Shown one piece after another: positions 16,132 to 24,907 of a stretch of 64,000 nucleotides of DNA. Source of the DNA: a virus; IMG/VR virus record IMGVR_UViG_3300005056_000001, positions 188,001 to 252,000 of that record; one strand, written 5' to 3'. The notes under the pieces were generated by a model that saw nothing but the letters and a program-made list of their open reading frames with translations, did no database searches and had not been told where the DNA came from. The stretch's first letter is position 1; the number at the start of each line of letters is the position of its first letter. The position numbers and the translations under genes were made by a program.

Positions 16132-17598
16132 TTAAGGAGTTGCTATACTGTCCCATTTTTCTGTGGAAATATTCCATTTATAATATTGGCCGTTGTATTC
16201 GCCGATTAAGTTGGCCGTGTCGATCATGGTTGGCAAAAATGTTCTTGATGACACGATTGCATTGACCGTCACGTCACCTGTGGCATTGGCAAGGGCATTG
16301 TTTACCGTGGCAAATAGACTGAATAACTCTTCGTTTGTTATTCGAATGTCGTTGGTGCCTGCCTGCCATGACTTGAGCCTTTGAATATCGTCTGCCATGG
16401 ATGATATCTCATCAATCCTGTTTTGGAGCTCCTGATAGTTTCCTATGGCACTTGTTAGGTTTACAATGGTTTCTTGTAGGGCTCTCCAATCTCTTTCTAT
16501 GGTGTTAACCTTGTCTAGTGTCAGATTTAACTTGTCGGCAACATCTAGCCATTGATTGAATGCAAAATCGGTTGTGGTTGTGGTGCTAATATTAAAGGTT
16601 CCTGCACTAAATCCTATGTTCATTTTGAAATTGAACGAATTCCCTGACTGAACATTGTCGGGTTGGTATTTTGTAAGGGTTGGTATTGTTGATACACCAC
16701 CAATGGCAGTGTTAAAGTTTTCGATTAGATGTAGACCCCATGCATTGATCCTGTTTGTGTTGTTACCCGACTTGTCTGTGGCCGTGTAGTACAGGATTAT
16801 TGCATTAAATTCGAAGTCGCCTTGTTTATGATTGGCAGTGTCTTCTAACACAAAATCAAAGTCAATTCCTAGGTCTGTTAGGTCATTCCCGACTTCATAT
16901 TCGTTTCCTCCTGTGTCGTAGATTGCCTCTACCTGTTCGCTGCCCGCAAATGAGTCCAAGCCATTGGAATATTGTCCGCCGCCGCCCTGTGGTATTAAAC
17001 CGCTCGAATGTGTGTTGTGTGGCTTGGGTATAAACTGTACATCGGTCATTAGACCGTCCTCGGTTGGTATGTGCAAATATACCTCTACATATTCATTGCC
17101 GTCGTTGTCCTTTCGGTGATTTACTAGGTTTGTTTCTCCTACATACTTGACCACCTGTTCATAGTTTGGTTGTGCCACGTCTTCTTTGTAAAGGCTGTGT
17201 GTGTTGCCGTCAATCACGGTGGATCCGTCCACAACAAAGTCTATGGCGTCCAACCTGCGCAACATCTTGAAGAGTGCCTGTTCTGCATAGGTTCCTAGCC
17301 CGTTATCCGTTTTCTCGAAATCGCTATTGGACAAACAATTCTCTAAATAGTTCTGAATAACCTTTGGGAATACAATATTCGGGTCGGTTATGGCAGGAAC
17401 GAAAAAACTCCCATCAAAAAAAGTTGATTGGTCTGTTGTGTCTTCCCAATCAGGAATTTTAATCAGGGCAAAGTGGCTTGGTACAATTGTTACGTCACTA
17501 TTCGACAGCAAATATGCAAAATCGTTTGTGGTTGTTGCAAACGTTTGGAGCGTTCCGCCTTTTGATCGCAACTCGTCTAATAAAGGAGTATTTCTCAT
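16132..17598 (-). CDS. Probable virion (tail/neck or fibre) protein, 488 aa
   Basis: The composition is typical of phage structural proteins: rich in Asn, Thr, Ser and Gly, few cysteines, beta-rich, with a helical segment near residues 370-420 (LNLTLDKVNTIERDWRALQ). The C-terminus (LIGEYNGQYYKWNISTEKWD) resembles the short tryptophan-tyrosine repeats seen in fibre and baseplate proteins. It is the distal gene of a two-gene unit with the 152-aa protein 13 bases upstream. No specific family is recognised. Confidence 0.65.
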   Translation of the reverse strand: MRNTPLLDELRSKGGTLQTFATTTNDFAYLLSNSDVTIVPSHFALIKIPDWEDTTDQSTFFDGSFFVPAITDPNIVFPKVIQNYLENCLSNSDFEKTDNGLGTYAEQALFKMLRRLDAIDFVVDGSTVIDGNTHSLYKEDVAQPNYEQVVKYVGETNLVNHRKDNDGNEYVEVYLHIPTEDGLMTDVQFIPKPHNTHSSGLIPQGGGGQYSNGLDSFAGSEQVEAIYDTGGNEYEVGNDLTDLGIDFDFVLEDTANHKQGDFEFNAIILYYTATDKSGNNTNRINAWGLHLIENFNTAIGGVSTIPTLTKYQPDNVQSGNSFNFKMNIGFSAGTFNISTTTTTDFAFNQWLDVADKLNLTLDKVNTIERDWRALQETIVNLTSAIGNYQELQNRIDEISSMADDIQRLKSWQAGTNDIRITNEELFSLFATVNNALANATGDVTVNAIVSSRTFLPTMIDTANLIGEYNGQYYKWNISTEKWDSIATP

Positions 17599-17611
17599 TG
17601 TATTTTATGGC

Positions 17612-18070
17612 TTAGGACTTGTTGTTTAATATGACCAACTTTAAATTTGCAGGGTAAATAACAGGCATTGTAATGGACATGTTTGTGGTGGTATTTTGGT
17701 CAACCTGTATGTCCAAGTTCTCGGTCACAATCTTTCCGTCAAAATCGACTATTTGAAACACGGCATCCACCAAATCCGTGATGTGGATGACACTAAACAC
17801 AAGCGCATTTTTGGTGACCGATGTTCCGTCCGACAATATTTCGGGTGTGGCATCAGGCAGGGTAACATCAAGCGGGTAACTATAAAGTTTTAGCTCTGAG
17901 GTTGCGGGTGTGATTGTATTGATTGAATTTTCCAATATCAAGATGCATGCAACAACATCGGCTCCCCAAGCCGACAGTGTGTCCATATTTATACCATGCG
18001 CACTATTTAGTGTGGCAACATCTTTTGATAGCGGTAATTTTATTAGTTCTAGTACGGCTGTTATTGGCAT
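17612..18070 (-). CDS. Probable virion-associated protein, 152 aa
   Basis: Beta-rich, with few charges and many Thr, Val and Leu, like a small structural or tail accessory protein. On the minus strand a GTACAAG sequence near 18090-18100 and an AT-rich run precede the start, a weak relative of the GTACATA motif. It is the first gene of the unit containing the 488-aa virion-like protein. Confidence 0.6.
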   Translation of the reverse strand: MPITAVLELIKLPLSKDVATLNSAHGINMDTLSAWGADVVACILILENSINTITPATSELKLYSYPLDVTLPDATPEILSDGTSVTKNALVFSVIHITDLVDAVFQIVDFDGKIVTENLDIQVDQNTTTNMSITMPVIYPANLKLVILNNKS

Positions 18071-18182
18071 TGGGTATATATTTTAAATACTTGTACATAT
18101 TTCTTTTGTTTATGTACAAGTTTCTTTGTATTATCGAAAATTTTAAATATCTTGGTGATTTACTAATCAAAACAACAAAGAA

Positions 18183-18284
18183 ATGAAAACATTAATATTT
18201 TTTGCGCTAATTTTTGTTTGTGTGGCCTTCTTTTATGTATCGGATCAAATGACTCAGAAGTCAAAAGATAAAAACAAACACTAG
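18183..18284 (+). CDS. Small single-helix membrane peptide, 33 aa
   Basis: ATG at 18183 opens a 33-codon frame: MKTLIFFALIFVCVAFFYVS, then a polar, lysine-rich tail. It is preceded by AACAACAAAGAA, an A-rich start context like that of other genes here. One transmembrane helix is predicted. It overlaps the end of the convergent gene by four bases. It is short, so support is moderate. Confidence 0.5.
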   Translation: MKTLIFFALIFVCVAFFYVSDQMTQKSKDKNKH

Positions 18285-19006
18285 CCATACTTTTCTAGTG
18301 CAATACCAAACGCCTCGAGTTCCTGTGTCTTGTTCATGTGATCATGTTTCAGGCTGTCGGGGTACATTCTCATGGATTGTTCCAAAAGAAAATCGAGGTC
18401 ATTGTTTTTCCAACATGCCCTGACAAACAGGTAGTATTCTTCCTTTTGCTTCATCTTCCATAGGATTTTTTCCCATAAAGGATTTTTTGCATGTTGTTTT
18501 AATAGGTGCCAACATTTTTTATATGCCTTTTGGTAATCAATCCTTATTGTCTGCTTTATGGCATCGGTCACATATAGCGTGACGTCTTGGTTTGTTATGA
18601 TTTGACATATTCCGTTCTGCATGTACAGTGAGTACGGATATTCATAGACCTTGCTCAAAAGATTCTGAACTTTTTTCATTAGCGGAAACACGACATTTCT
18701 TGTGTTTGACACTGCCCTGTTATAGTCTTTTTCATGCACCAAAGGCTTGACCAACAACAACATTTCAGGATTGAACGGATTGTATAAATTGTCTTCAATA
18801 ATACCCTCAAACATCCATAGTTTGTTTTCGGGCAACATTTTTTGTTCTGCGCTCATACCTTCTTCTGTATATTCTGCATACCGACAGGTCATCTCCTCTC
18901 GACAGTCATTCTTTTCGACAAACAACTTTGTGCCTTTTTTCATTGTCACATAGCCTTGAGGGTTAGGGAAGTTATCACTACCCTTTATTAAAATGTATAC
19001 TTTCAT
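18281..19006 (-). CDS. Hypothetical protein, 241 aa
   Basis: A soluble protein with a basic, helical middle (about 140-200) and no recognised domain. Its start overlaps the end of the methyltransferase gene by four bases, so the two are coupled. Confidence 0.75.
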   Translation of the reverse strand: MKVYILIKGSDNFPNPQGYVTMKKGTKLFVEKNDCREEMTCRYAEYTEEGMSAEQKMLPENKLWMFEGIIEDNLYNPFNPEMLLLVKPLVHEKDYNRAVSNTRNVVFPLMKKVQNLLSKVYEYPYSLYMQNGICQIITNQDVTLYVTDAIKQTIRIDYQKAYKKCWHLLKQHAKNPLWEKILWKMKQKEEYYLFVRACWKNNDLDFLLEQSMRMYPDSLKHDHMNKTQELEAFGIALEKYG

Positions 19007-19953
19007 ATTTCGCTTTTTGCCTGTTCAATTCTTTGTCGTCCTGTATCGCAATATTCCTTGTCCAATTCGATGCATATATAATTGCGTCCTGTGTTAATAC
19101 AGGCAACAGCAGTGCTGCATGACCCTGCCGTTAAGTCCAAAACCAAGTCGCCTTCGTTGCTATATGTTTTGATTAAATCCTCTAGGAGTTTTACGGGTTT
19201 TTGTGTGGGATGGTGGCCGTTATAGTCTTTTTTGTATTTAAATATGTTCGACTTGAATTTTTTGCCCTGCCATAGGTTGAATGTGGAATTGAATGTGGAA
19301 TTGAATGTGGAATTGATATGTTTTAGGGTTGAGTAGTCCAAATAACCGTCCATGTTTTTAATCGCAAAGGAGTCAATAAGTTTTTGATATGTTTGTTCTG
19401 TACATAAACCGAATTGGGTCGAATTCGTTCTTAATGTATGATACACGCATTGCCCAACGACTGCAAATATTTGCTGTTTATTAAGGTTTATGAATTCTAA
19501 TACATCATTAAAATACAACCTTAACGGGTGTAAGTTTAGCGTGTCATACTTCTTACCAAACACCAATAAATCCTCATAATAGGATACAGGGGCTTTTTTG
19601 GCAATCAACGAATTTGCAAAATGGTCTTTCTCCCAAATATTTCTGTAAAGAAACGGTAAATTGGCAATCGCATTGTTTCTAAGATCTGTGGTATATGGTT
19701 CTTGTCCAAATAGAATCATTTTCCCGTTTACTCGTAACAAATCGTTGGCATGCTTAAATAAATCATTGGGTGGTATCGAATTATCCCAATCAACCTTACC
19801 AACCATACCGTGGTTGGTCGATTTGCCACCAATACCCTTTACTATGCCATACGGAGGGTCTGTGAGTATCAAATCCACACTACCTTTTTTAATGAACTTT
19901 GCTACTTCCAAGCAGTCGCCCTGTATTAGACTATTATTTTCAATTTCTTTCAT
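19003..19953 (-). CDS. DNA methyltransferase (amino-group, DPPY type)
   Basis: Motif IV is DLILTDPPYGIVKG (residues about 30-43) and comes before the AdoMet-binding motif VLDLTAGSCSTAVAC (about 275-290), the order of beta-class N6-adenine or N4-cytosine methyltransferases. The target region between them is unusual: it holds a three-fold NSTF repeat (INSTFNSTFNSTFN) encoded by tandem 12-bp copies at about 19279-19315. The enzyme transfers methyl groups from S-adenosylmethionine to phage DNA, commonly as protection from host restriction. A nuclease-like gene lies directly upstream in the same unit. Confidence 0.9.
   Translation of the reverse strand: MKEIENNSLIQGDCLEVAKFIKKGSVDLILTDPPYGIVKGIGGKSTNHGMVGKVDWDNSIPPNDLFKHANDLLRVNGKMILFGQEPYTTDLRNNAIANLPFLYRNIWEKDHFANSLIAKKAPVSYYEDLLVFGKKYDTLNLHPLRLYFNDVLEFINLNKQQIFAVVGQCVYHTLRTNSTQFGLCTEQTYQKLIDSFAIKNMDGYLDYSTLKHINSTFNSTFNSTFNLWQGKKFKSNIFKYKKDYNGHHPTQKPVKLLEDLIKTYSNEGDLVLDLTAGSCSTAVACINTGRNYICIELDKEYCDTGRQRIEQAKSEI
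19279..19315. repeat. Three tandem 12-bp repeats inside the methyltransferase gene
   Basis: GAATGTGGAATT is repeated three times in phase with the reading frame, adding NSTF units to the protein. Copy number may vary without shifting the frame. Confidence 0.85.
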
Positions 19954-19956
19954 GTT

Positions 19957-20445
19957 TTAAATTTCGACTTCCTGATTCCAATCCTCGTTTTCGCACCCAT
20001 ACAAAGAGGACTTAAAGTTTGACGAGGAAAATGTGACAATTAACTCACGGTCATTTGCGGCACCCGCACGTGGGTTTATTCTTCCGCCCCATGCTACCTG
20101 TCCCTTTGCGTTTTTAACATTAAGCAACTTGATTCCGTTTTCATAGGCAAACACGATGTAACTAGCCTCGTACCCTTCCATGTTTGTGGCCTTTTGTAGT
20201 TCGGTTAGTTTCATGATACTGACCTTTGGGGTGTGGTTGTCTTCTATGTTTTTGTACTTGACTCCCTTGATTTCGACCGATACACGACTGCCGTTGGGAA
20301 GGTATAGCATATAATCAATCTGATGATTGCCTAGTTTTATGATGGTTGGGTCAATAAACGTCTTGTCCATGTCCGACATCACATCAATAAATAATCTGAT
20401 GGCGTTCTCTTCTCGTTTTATGTCTTCTTTTCTTTCGTATCTCAT
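19957..20445 (-). CDS. Putative PD-(D/E)XK-type nuclease, 162 aa
   Basis: I place the start at 20445 (MRYERKEDIKREENAIR), since upstream codons include no better start. Residues of about 50-72 contain IDYMLYLPNGSRVSVEIKGV, an Asp followed 14-15 residues later by ExK with intervening hydrophobic strands, as in PD-(D/E)XK nucleases. The gene is immediately upstream of the methyltransferase (three bases between stop and start), so the pair may be a restriction-modification-like unit or a host-DNA degradation enzyme with self-protection. The fold assignment is by motif only. Confidence 0.5.
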   Translation of the reverse strand: MRYERKEDIKREENAIRLFIDVMSDMDKTFIDPTIIKLGNHQIDYMLYLPNGSRVSVEIKGVKYKNIEDNHTPKVSIMKLTELQKATNMEGYEASYIVFAYENGIKLLNVKNAKGQVAWGGRINPRAGAANDRELIVTFSSSNFKSSLYGCENEDWNQEVEI

Positions 20446-20516
20446 ATTATTTTTATAACCAAACCGATAATAACACAATAACGCCAATAACACGGCACCT
20501 GTTTGCTAATGGCATG

Positions 20517-20523
20517 GTACATA
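20517..20523 (+). promoter_or_regulatory. GTACATA motif before the gp25-like gene
   Basis: GTACATACATAAAATAAAAC precedes the ATG, with 13 nt between the heptamer and the start codon. The spacing is 12-13 nt at the gp6-like, hub and tail-tube-like genes as well. Confidence 0.6.
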
Positions 20524-20536
20524 CATAAAATAAAAC

Positions 20537-20944
20537 ATGACCCAATTTAATCAACAACTAGGAGAGGCAGACTACAATATGTATGCACCCGACGAATATG
20601 GCTATGCAAATGGTATCATAATCAAGCAGGGGTATGCATTGTTTATCCAAGAAATTCAGTTGTTGTTTGACACAGAAAGGGGTGAAATCCTTGGCAATGA
20701 TTTTGGTTCGGAGGCAAGAAGGCTTATTTGGAGACAAAGAGCAACCGAGCAACAGGTTACCGCCTTGCTTATTGCCGAAATAAAAAGATTCTGTGACCTG
20801 TCAAATAAATACCGCTTTAAACTGAGTGTTAAGTTTATGTTGGGGGACTCAAGAGACATTGCCGTGATTGATATAGAGGTGGAAGCCTTGGAGGAGGCCG
20901 TGGAATACGGCGGAATTGTTGCCTATCAGTATACTTTTTCTTAG
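20537..20944 (+). CDS. gp25-like baseplate wedge protein
   Basis: The 135-aa protein has the layout of the GPW/gp25 family: a short N-terminus, then the helix GYALFIQEIQLLFDTERGE, the conserved GNDFGSEARRLIW, a middle helix (IAEIKRFCDL) and the terminal strand region VIDIEVEAL. In T4 and related contractile systems gp25 joins the baseplate wedge to the sheath. Length and motif order fit the family. The GTACATA motif directly precedes it. Confidence 0.8.
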   Translation: MTQFNQQLGEADYNMYAPDEYGYANGIIIKQGYALFIQEIQLLFDTERGEILGNDFGSEARRLIWRQRATEQQVTALLIAEIKRFCDLSNKYRFKLSVKFMLGDSRDIAVIDIEVEALEEAVEYGGIVAYQYTFS

Positions 20945-21039
20945 GTTAATTTGCAATAAATAAAGGTTTTATGTAAAAAACAGTAATATTATTGTAACTT
21001 AGCAGCCAAGACAAAGTATTAACAGATAAAAAACAACAC

Positions 21040-22014
21040 ATGTTACAATTAAAAACAATTGTGTTGCTCTTGTATTCTATTTTTGCACTCTTGGCAAAGA
21101 CCGTGCAAAAAGAAGCCATAACAGCACAGACGGTAATATTCCAATCGAATACTACCAAATCAACCTTTGACCACGAAACATATTCGGTGGACAAGAAGCA
21201 ATCCAAAAAAGAAAAGGCTGCAATGTTGGCAGCCAACAATTTCGATTATTCAAGACAGAAGCCCTACGGCAAGCACGACTATATTAAGTTTCTTGAATAT
21301 TGGCTCATTAAAAATGATGGTATAGGTAAGGCTATACGTGGATCAAAACGAAATGTTCCTGTTGAGGTCGTAATAGCGAAATTATGGTTTGAGTCTCATG
21401 GCGGACACTCGGGTCTTGCAAAAAAAGACCCAACGGCAATATTGGGGATAAAGGGCAACAACGGCGTGAAAGGATATGACGACACAGATAAATCCAATGT
21501 TCAGTATGCCTCATACCCAAACCGTGCAGCAGCATTAAAGGCATTCAACAACTTGCTGTCTGTAAACAACGGGTGGTCATCGAAAGTATACCGTGAACGT
21601 TATTTGGCATGGGAGGCACTATCAAACAAAGAACTTGGCACGTATTTGACAAGAGACATTGTAAAAGGTAAAACACATCACCTTCCTTTGGTAACACAAA
21701 AGGGAAAACAACCTTCTTGGTATTATTGGTTATTGGCTATGCAGGCACACCCAAGCAGCGACCTAAAGAAATCAAAAATGTCCTACGCAAACAACGGATG
21801 GACAACTGAACGTATAAATAAGATGGGTGCGATTCCTTTGATGAGACAAGAGCGTTTGTTTCATTCACAAAAGATGATAAATTTTCTTCTCCAAGACGAT
21901 GTAAGAAGTGTTGTCGCAACCTACTATAAAAAGTACGAAAAGTCTTGGACAGAGCCAATAAAATGGTACGGTTCGGTCGTGTCCATCGAAAAAAACTACA
22001 CATTCAAGAACTGA
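21040..22014 (+). CDS. Peptidoglycan hydrolase (glucosaminidase-like), 324 aa
   Basis: A hydrophobic N-terminal segment (residues 5-20, KTIVLLLYSIFALLAK) could be a signal-anchor or signal-arrest-release sequence. The catalytic region begins near residue 100 with VPVEVVIAKLWFESHGGHSG, in which the ES pair corresponds to the catalytic Glu of FlgJ-type beta-N-acetylglucosaminidases, followed by AILGIKGNNGVKGYDD and YASYPNRAAALKAFNNLL as in that family. It cleaves the glycan strands of peptidoglycan. It may be the endolysin or a virion lysin. A terminator follows. Confidence 0.8.
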   Translation: MLQLKTIVLLLYSIFALLAKTVQKEAITAQTVIFQSNTTKSTFDHETYSVDKKQSKKEKAAMLAANNFDYSRQKPYGKHDYIKFLEYWLIKNDGIGKAIRGSKRNVPVEVVIAKLWFESHGGHSGLAKKDPTAILGIKGNNGVKGYDDTDKSNVQYASYPNRAAALKAFNNLLSVNNGWSSKVYRERYLAWEALSNKELGTYLTRDIVKGKTHHLPLVTQKGKQPSWYYWLLAMQAHPSSDLKKSKMSYANNGWTTERINKMGAIPLMRQERLFHSQKMINFLLQDDVRSVVATYYKKYEKSWTEPIKWYGSVVSIEKNYTFKN

Positions 22015-22020
22015 GCAATA

Positions 22021-22058
22021 AAAACCCGTAAGTGTTAAAACTTACGGGTTTTTATTTT
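22021..22058 (+). terminator. Terminator after the lysin gene
   Basis: AAAACCCGTAAG and CTTACGGGTTTT form the stem, followed by TTATTTTTTT. Confidence 0.9.
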
Positions 22059-22121
22059 TTTGTTTGGTGGTGTGGATTGTTTATCCTATATTGTGTATAT
22101 TGTTAATATAAATAAACAAAA

Positions 22122-22394
22122 ATGAAACTGACAGCAGACAATCTAGAGACAAAAATGCTTATTGACGGAGAAATGAAAACTCCTATACAGGCACTTCAGG
22201 ACATGCTTGACCATGGGGATAAATACAAGAGTACATGGTTTGTAAGACGAATCATGCCCGCAAAGAAAATTATTTGGTTGATTGTACAGGACGGACTAGA
22301 AGGGATTGTTCTTAAGATTTATATCGACAACCCAAAACAGACCCGCTATTGGATCATAGAAAAATTAATCGAATGGGGCTTCAAACCCTTTTAA
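22122..22394 (+). CDS. Hypothetical protein, 90 aa
   Basis: A small soluble protein with an aromatic C-terminus (RYWIIEKLIEWGFKPF). It is the first gene of a short plus-strand unit after the lysin terminator. There is no recognised family. Confidence 0.65.
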   Translation: MKLTADNLETKMLIDGEMKTPIQALQDMLDHGDKYKSTWFVRRIMPAKKIIWLIVQDGLEGIVLKIYIDNPKQTRYWIIEKLIEWGFKPF

Positions 22395-22407
22395 ATAACC
22401 AAAGAAA

Positions 22408-22989
22408 ATGGACAGACTAGAAAAATTGCGCCAATTGGCAGAAGAGGAACGTCGGGACAAGCAATATAACACCAAATTGAAAAATGTTTTAAACAGCACA
22501 AGGTATACACTTGGCGACATGGAACACAACAAGATTATTGGGATTAAACTCCCTTGTTGGGAAAAGGTTTGTTGGGGTGTTTTCCACAAGAACAGTATCT
22601 TTACAACACGCTCAATAAAGGTAACAACAACGGATTGGCGTGGACGTGAAATGAAATTCAATCGGGATTATTTTCTGCTTGGTGACATACTTGTCAATGA
22701 AGACAATTTGGACTATTGCCTAAATGAATTGTATACGCTCCCAATCAATTATATTGTTTCTGTTGATATATCAAAAACACACATCAGTCCAATTGTTGAT
22801 GGTATGGGTTATAAAGAACTGATGAACGAACTTGAGGAGCTAAGACGATATGTTGATACACAAAGACTCTTTGAGGTCAAGGCAAAGCTCCTACAATTTC
22901 CCAAGAAAAAAGAAAAACAGCCTGTCAAAATGATGACAGCAAAAGATTACGAACATGTCCCAAAGGCCAATTGGGCTAGATATTATTAA
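22408..22989 (+). CDS. Hypothetical protein, 193 aa
   Basis: The N-terminus is a charged helix (MDRLEKLRQLAEEERRDKQY). The rest is mixed and basic at the C-terminus, ending in PKANWARYY. It lies 13 bases after the previous gene. No domain is recognised. Confidence 0.75.
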   Translation: MDRLEKLRQLAEEERRDKQYNTKLKNVLNSTRYTLGDMEHNKIIGIKLPCWEKVCWGVFHKNSIFTTRSIKVTTTDWRGREMKFNRDYFLLGDILVNEDNLDYCLNELYTLPINYIVSVDISKTHISPIVDGMGYKELMNELEELRRYVDTQRLFEVKAKLLQFPKKKEKQPVKMMTAKDYEHVPKANWARYY

Positions 22990-23058
22990 ACACTAATCAA
23001 AAATAATCGAATTGGGCTTCAAGCTCTTTAAAATCAAAAATAAACAGATAAACAGATA

Positions 23059-23694
23059 ATGACTCTACAAGAAATAATTAACGACCTAGACAAGTCAAAA
23101 AGAAACGAATGCGATGTTGACATGGCAATAGTCTCGGACGCATGTGGTCTACTATGGGACTTTAGCGAGCACGATGACAGCAAAAATATCAAGTCATACT
23201 ATTTTGCGGCATGGCAATGCACAGACACGTGGGTCGGAGGCAAGGTCTATTTTATGGACGACAAGGCGGTCTGTATTTCATGGAGAAATACTCGCAGCGA
23301 CTCCGAACAATTCTCTTGGGTATCCACAAAGGCATACCAAGAAGTATATGACCATATTCTTGAATTGATTAGGCCAAAAGAGTATGACCTTTCAAATATT
23401 GATGTGGTTAATATGTCGGATGATTTGGGGAAAGGATTCCATGTGGATTTTGCCAAGGATCTTTTGAGCAAGAATGTGTATTATATTCCGACAAAGGAGT
23501 ACGTTATGATAGCGGGCATAGTACCCGACAATTTTAAAGACACAACTTATTGCCTGTCAACAGAGGTCACCATTAAACTAAAGGACGGCAGCACCAAGGA
23601 TGTTCCTACAACGGACATACTGTCGTTGTACAGAACAAAAACATGGTTGGATGTGCACGCATATTTAGAAAGCCTTTCCACTAAAACTGCCTAA
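23059..23694 (+). CDS. Hypothetical protein, 211 aa
   Basis: A soluble protein with no membrane segment or recognised motif. Codon use and orientation match the neighbours. The following 190 bases hold no gene. They contain CTGTGAGGGGGGTATAA near 23810 and an AT-rich stretch before the next ATG, probably a promoter region. Confidence 0.75.
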   Translation: MTLQEIINDLDKSKRNECDVDMAIVSDACGLLWDFSEHDDSKNIKSYYFAAWQCTDTWVGGKVYFMDDKAVCISWRNTRSDSEQFSWVSTKAYQEVYDHILELIRPKEYDLSNIDVVNMSDDLGKGFHVDFAKDLLSKNVYYIPTKEYVMIAGIVPDNFKDTTYCLSTEVTIKLKDGSTKDVPTTDILSLYRTKTWLDVHAYLESLSTKTA

Positions 23695-23884
23695 TAAGCA
23701 AGATATTGAAATTTTTTCCACTAACAGGCCCAATTTATTAAAATATTTCTGCTAAAACATATCATGACTAAAACATTCAAGTACGCTGTTATATATCTTA
23801 GTCCTGTGAGGGGGGTATAAACACGAAAAGTCCATCATTGAGTACTATGATAATCTTTATTTTAGCACCCACAAATAAACAACA

Positions 23885-24316
23885 ATGAACAAGATAACAA
23901 ACGAAAACAGAAAGACGCACGGAGGAATACAATTGGGTGATATTATAGACACAGGATTCTCGAAGGGTAAGGTTGTCGAACTGTGCGAAAAAACCTCAAA
24001 GAGATACTTTGTGATGGTTTCTATGTTTGGCACCGAATCGTCTAAGCCGATTCGGTACTCAACCACACAGATAGCACTCCACATCAAAAGAGAGGACTAC
24101 GAAAAGTCTAGGGAGATATTTAATTCAGACTATGCCCATGTCATTGTGAATCCCATAAAAGGAACATTCACGAATACTTTCAGGGTGGATAGATTGATTT
24201 CAAGACTATCAAAAGAAGATTTGGACAGTGCAACAAAACAGGGTCAGAAAATCATTGAGTACAAATGCATAAACGACAAGGGCTTTGAGTTCATCAATTC
24301 CATGAAACTCAGATAA
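23885..24316 (+). CDS. Hypothetical protein, 143 aa
   Basis: A basic soluble protein with no recognised domain. The N-terminal half looks strand-rich (GDIIDTGFSKGKVVELCEK), like a small barrel. It ends just before a terminator. Confidence 0.7.
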   Translation: MNKITNENRKTHGGIQLGDIIDTGFSKGKVVELCEKTSKRYFVMVSMFGTESSKPIRYSTTQIALHIKREDYEKSREIFNSDYAHVIVNPIKGTFTNTFRVDRLISRLSKEDLDSATKQGQKIIEYKCINDKGFEFINSMKLR

Positions 24317-24318
24317 TT

Positions 24319-24357
24319 AAAAAACCGATTGTTTCGTAATGGAACAATCGGTTTTTG
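24319..24357. terminator. Terminator between convergent units
   Basis: AAAACCGATTGTT and AACAATCGGTTTTT form a 13-bp stem. It closes the plus-strand gene and lies just beyond the end of the minus-strand late operon. Confidence 0.9.
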
Positions 24358-24361
24358 TTGT

Positions 24362-24907
24362 CTACAGATAATTATTGCTGATTATGTATGCCAATGTCGG
24401 GTCTTTTTCGCCAAGCTCCGTGAATCTTGGTGTCTTCTTATACATGTTAGGATAGATTTCGGAATTGTCGTATGCCTCCCTTTCCCATGGCAACTCTTTG
24501 TGCTTCTCGAAGTCTCGGTTTGATTTGTAGTCCTCAAGGGTAATGTAATCATTGCCGTCCCATGTAAACCATGTCATGTCGCTATTGACGCCCAACTTTA
24601 CATTTACGATCTGCCAAATGTGGGTCATTTCATGGGTGATAATCTTTAGAATGGGCATGGTTCCAAACTTGCTGTCGATGTTTATTTTAACATCTTTTTT
24701 CTTGTCGTCTAGCAAGTCTTTCATGTCTATATTACCAAATATATGTTTCGGCATTTTTCGATAATTCAAAAGAATATTCTTTTGGATATTTTGCAGATCT
24801 AAAATTTCAAGGAGCCATTCGGTGTAGTCCACGAATAGTATCTTTTCGTATTCGGACATTCCTCCCTTGGTCTTTACCTTTATCTTTGACTCGGTTATCC
24901 TTCTCAT
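24362..24907 (-). CDS. Zinc metalloprotease-like protein with Alt-like N-terminal peptide, 181 aa
   Basis: Residues of about 99-108 read IITHEMTHIWQ, an HExxH zinc-binding and catalytic motif, with acidic candidates for the third ligand further on (about residues 130-150, REAYD). No signal peptide is present. The N-terminus MRRITESKIK resembles the short capsid-targeting peptide of T4 Alt, where the prohead protease cuts after Ile-X-Glu. The gene is the last of the minus-strand operon led by the gp6-like baseplate gene, and its ATG overlaps the stop of the LRR gene (ATGA). I infer a late, possibly packaged protease. The substrate is unknown. Confidence 0.7.
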   Translation of the reverse strand: MRRITESKIKVKTKGGMSEYEKILFVDYTEWLLEILDLQNIQKNILLNYRKMPKHIFGNIDMKDLLDDKKKDVKINIDSKFGTMPILKIITHEMTHIWQIVNVKLGVNSDMTWFTWDGNDYITLEDYKSNRDFEKHKELPWEREAYDNSEIYPNMYKKTPRFTELGEKDPTLAYIISNNYL

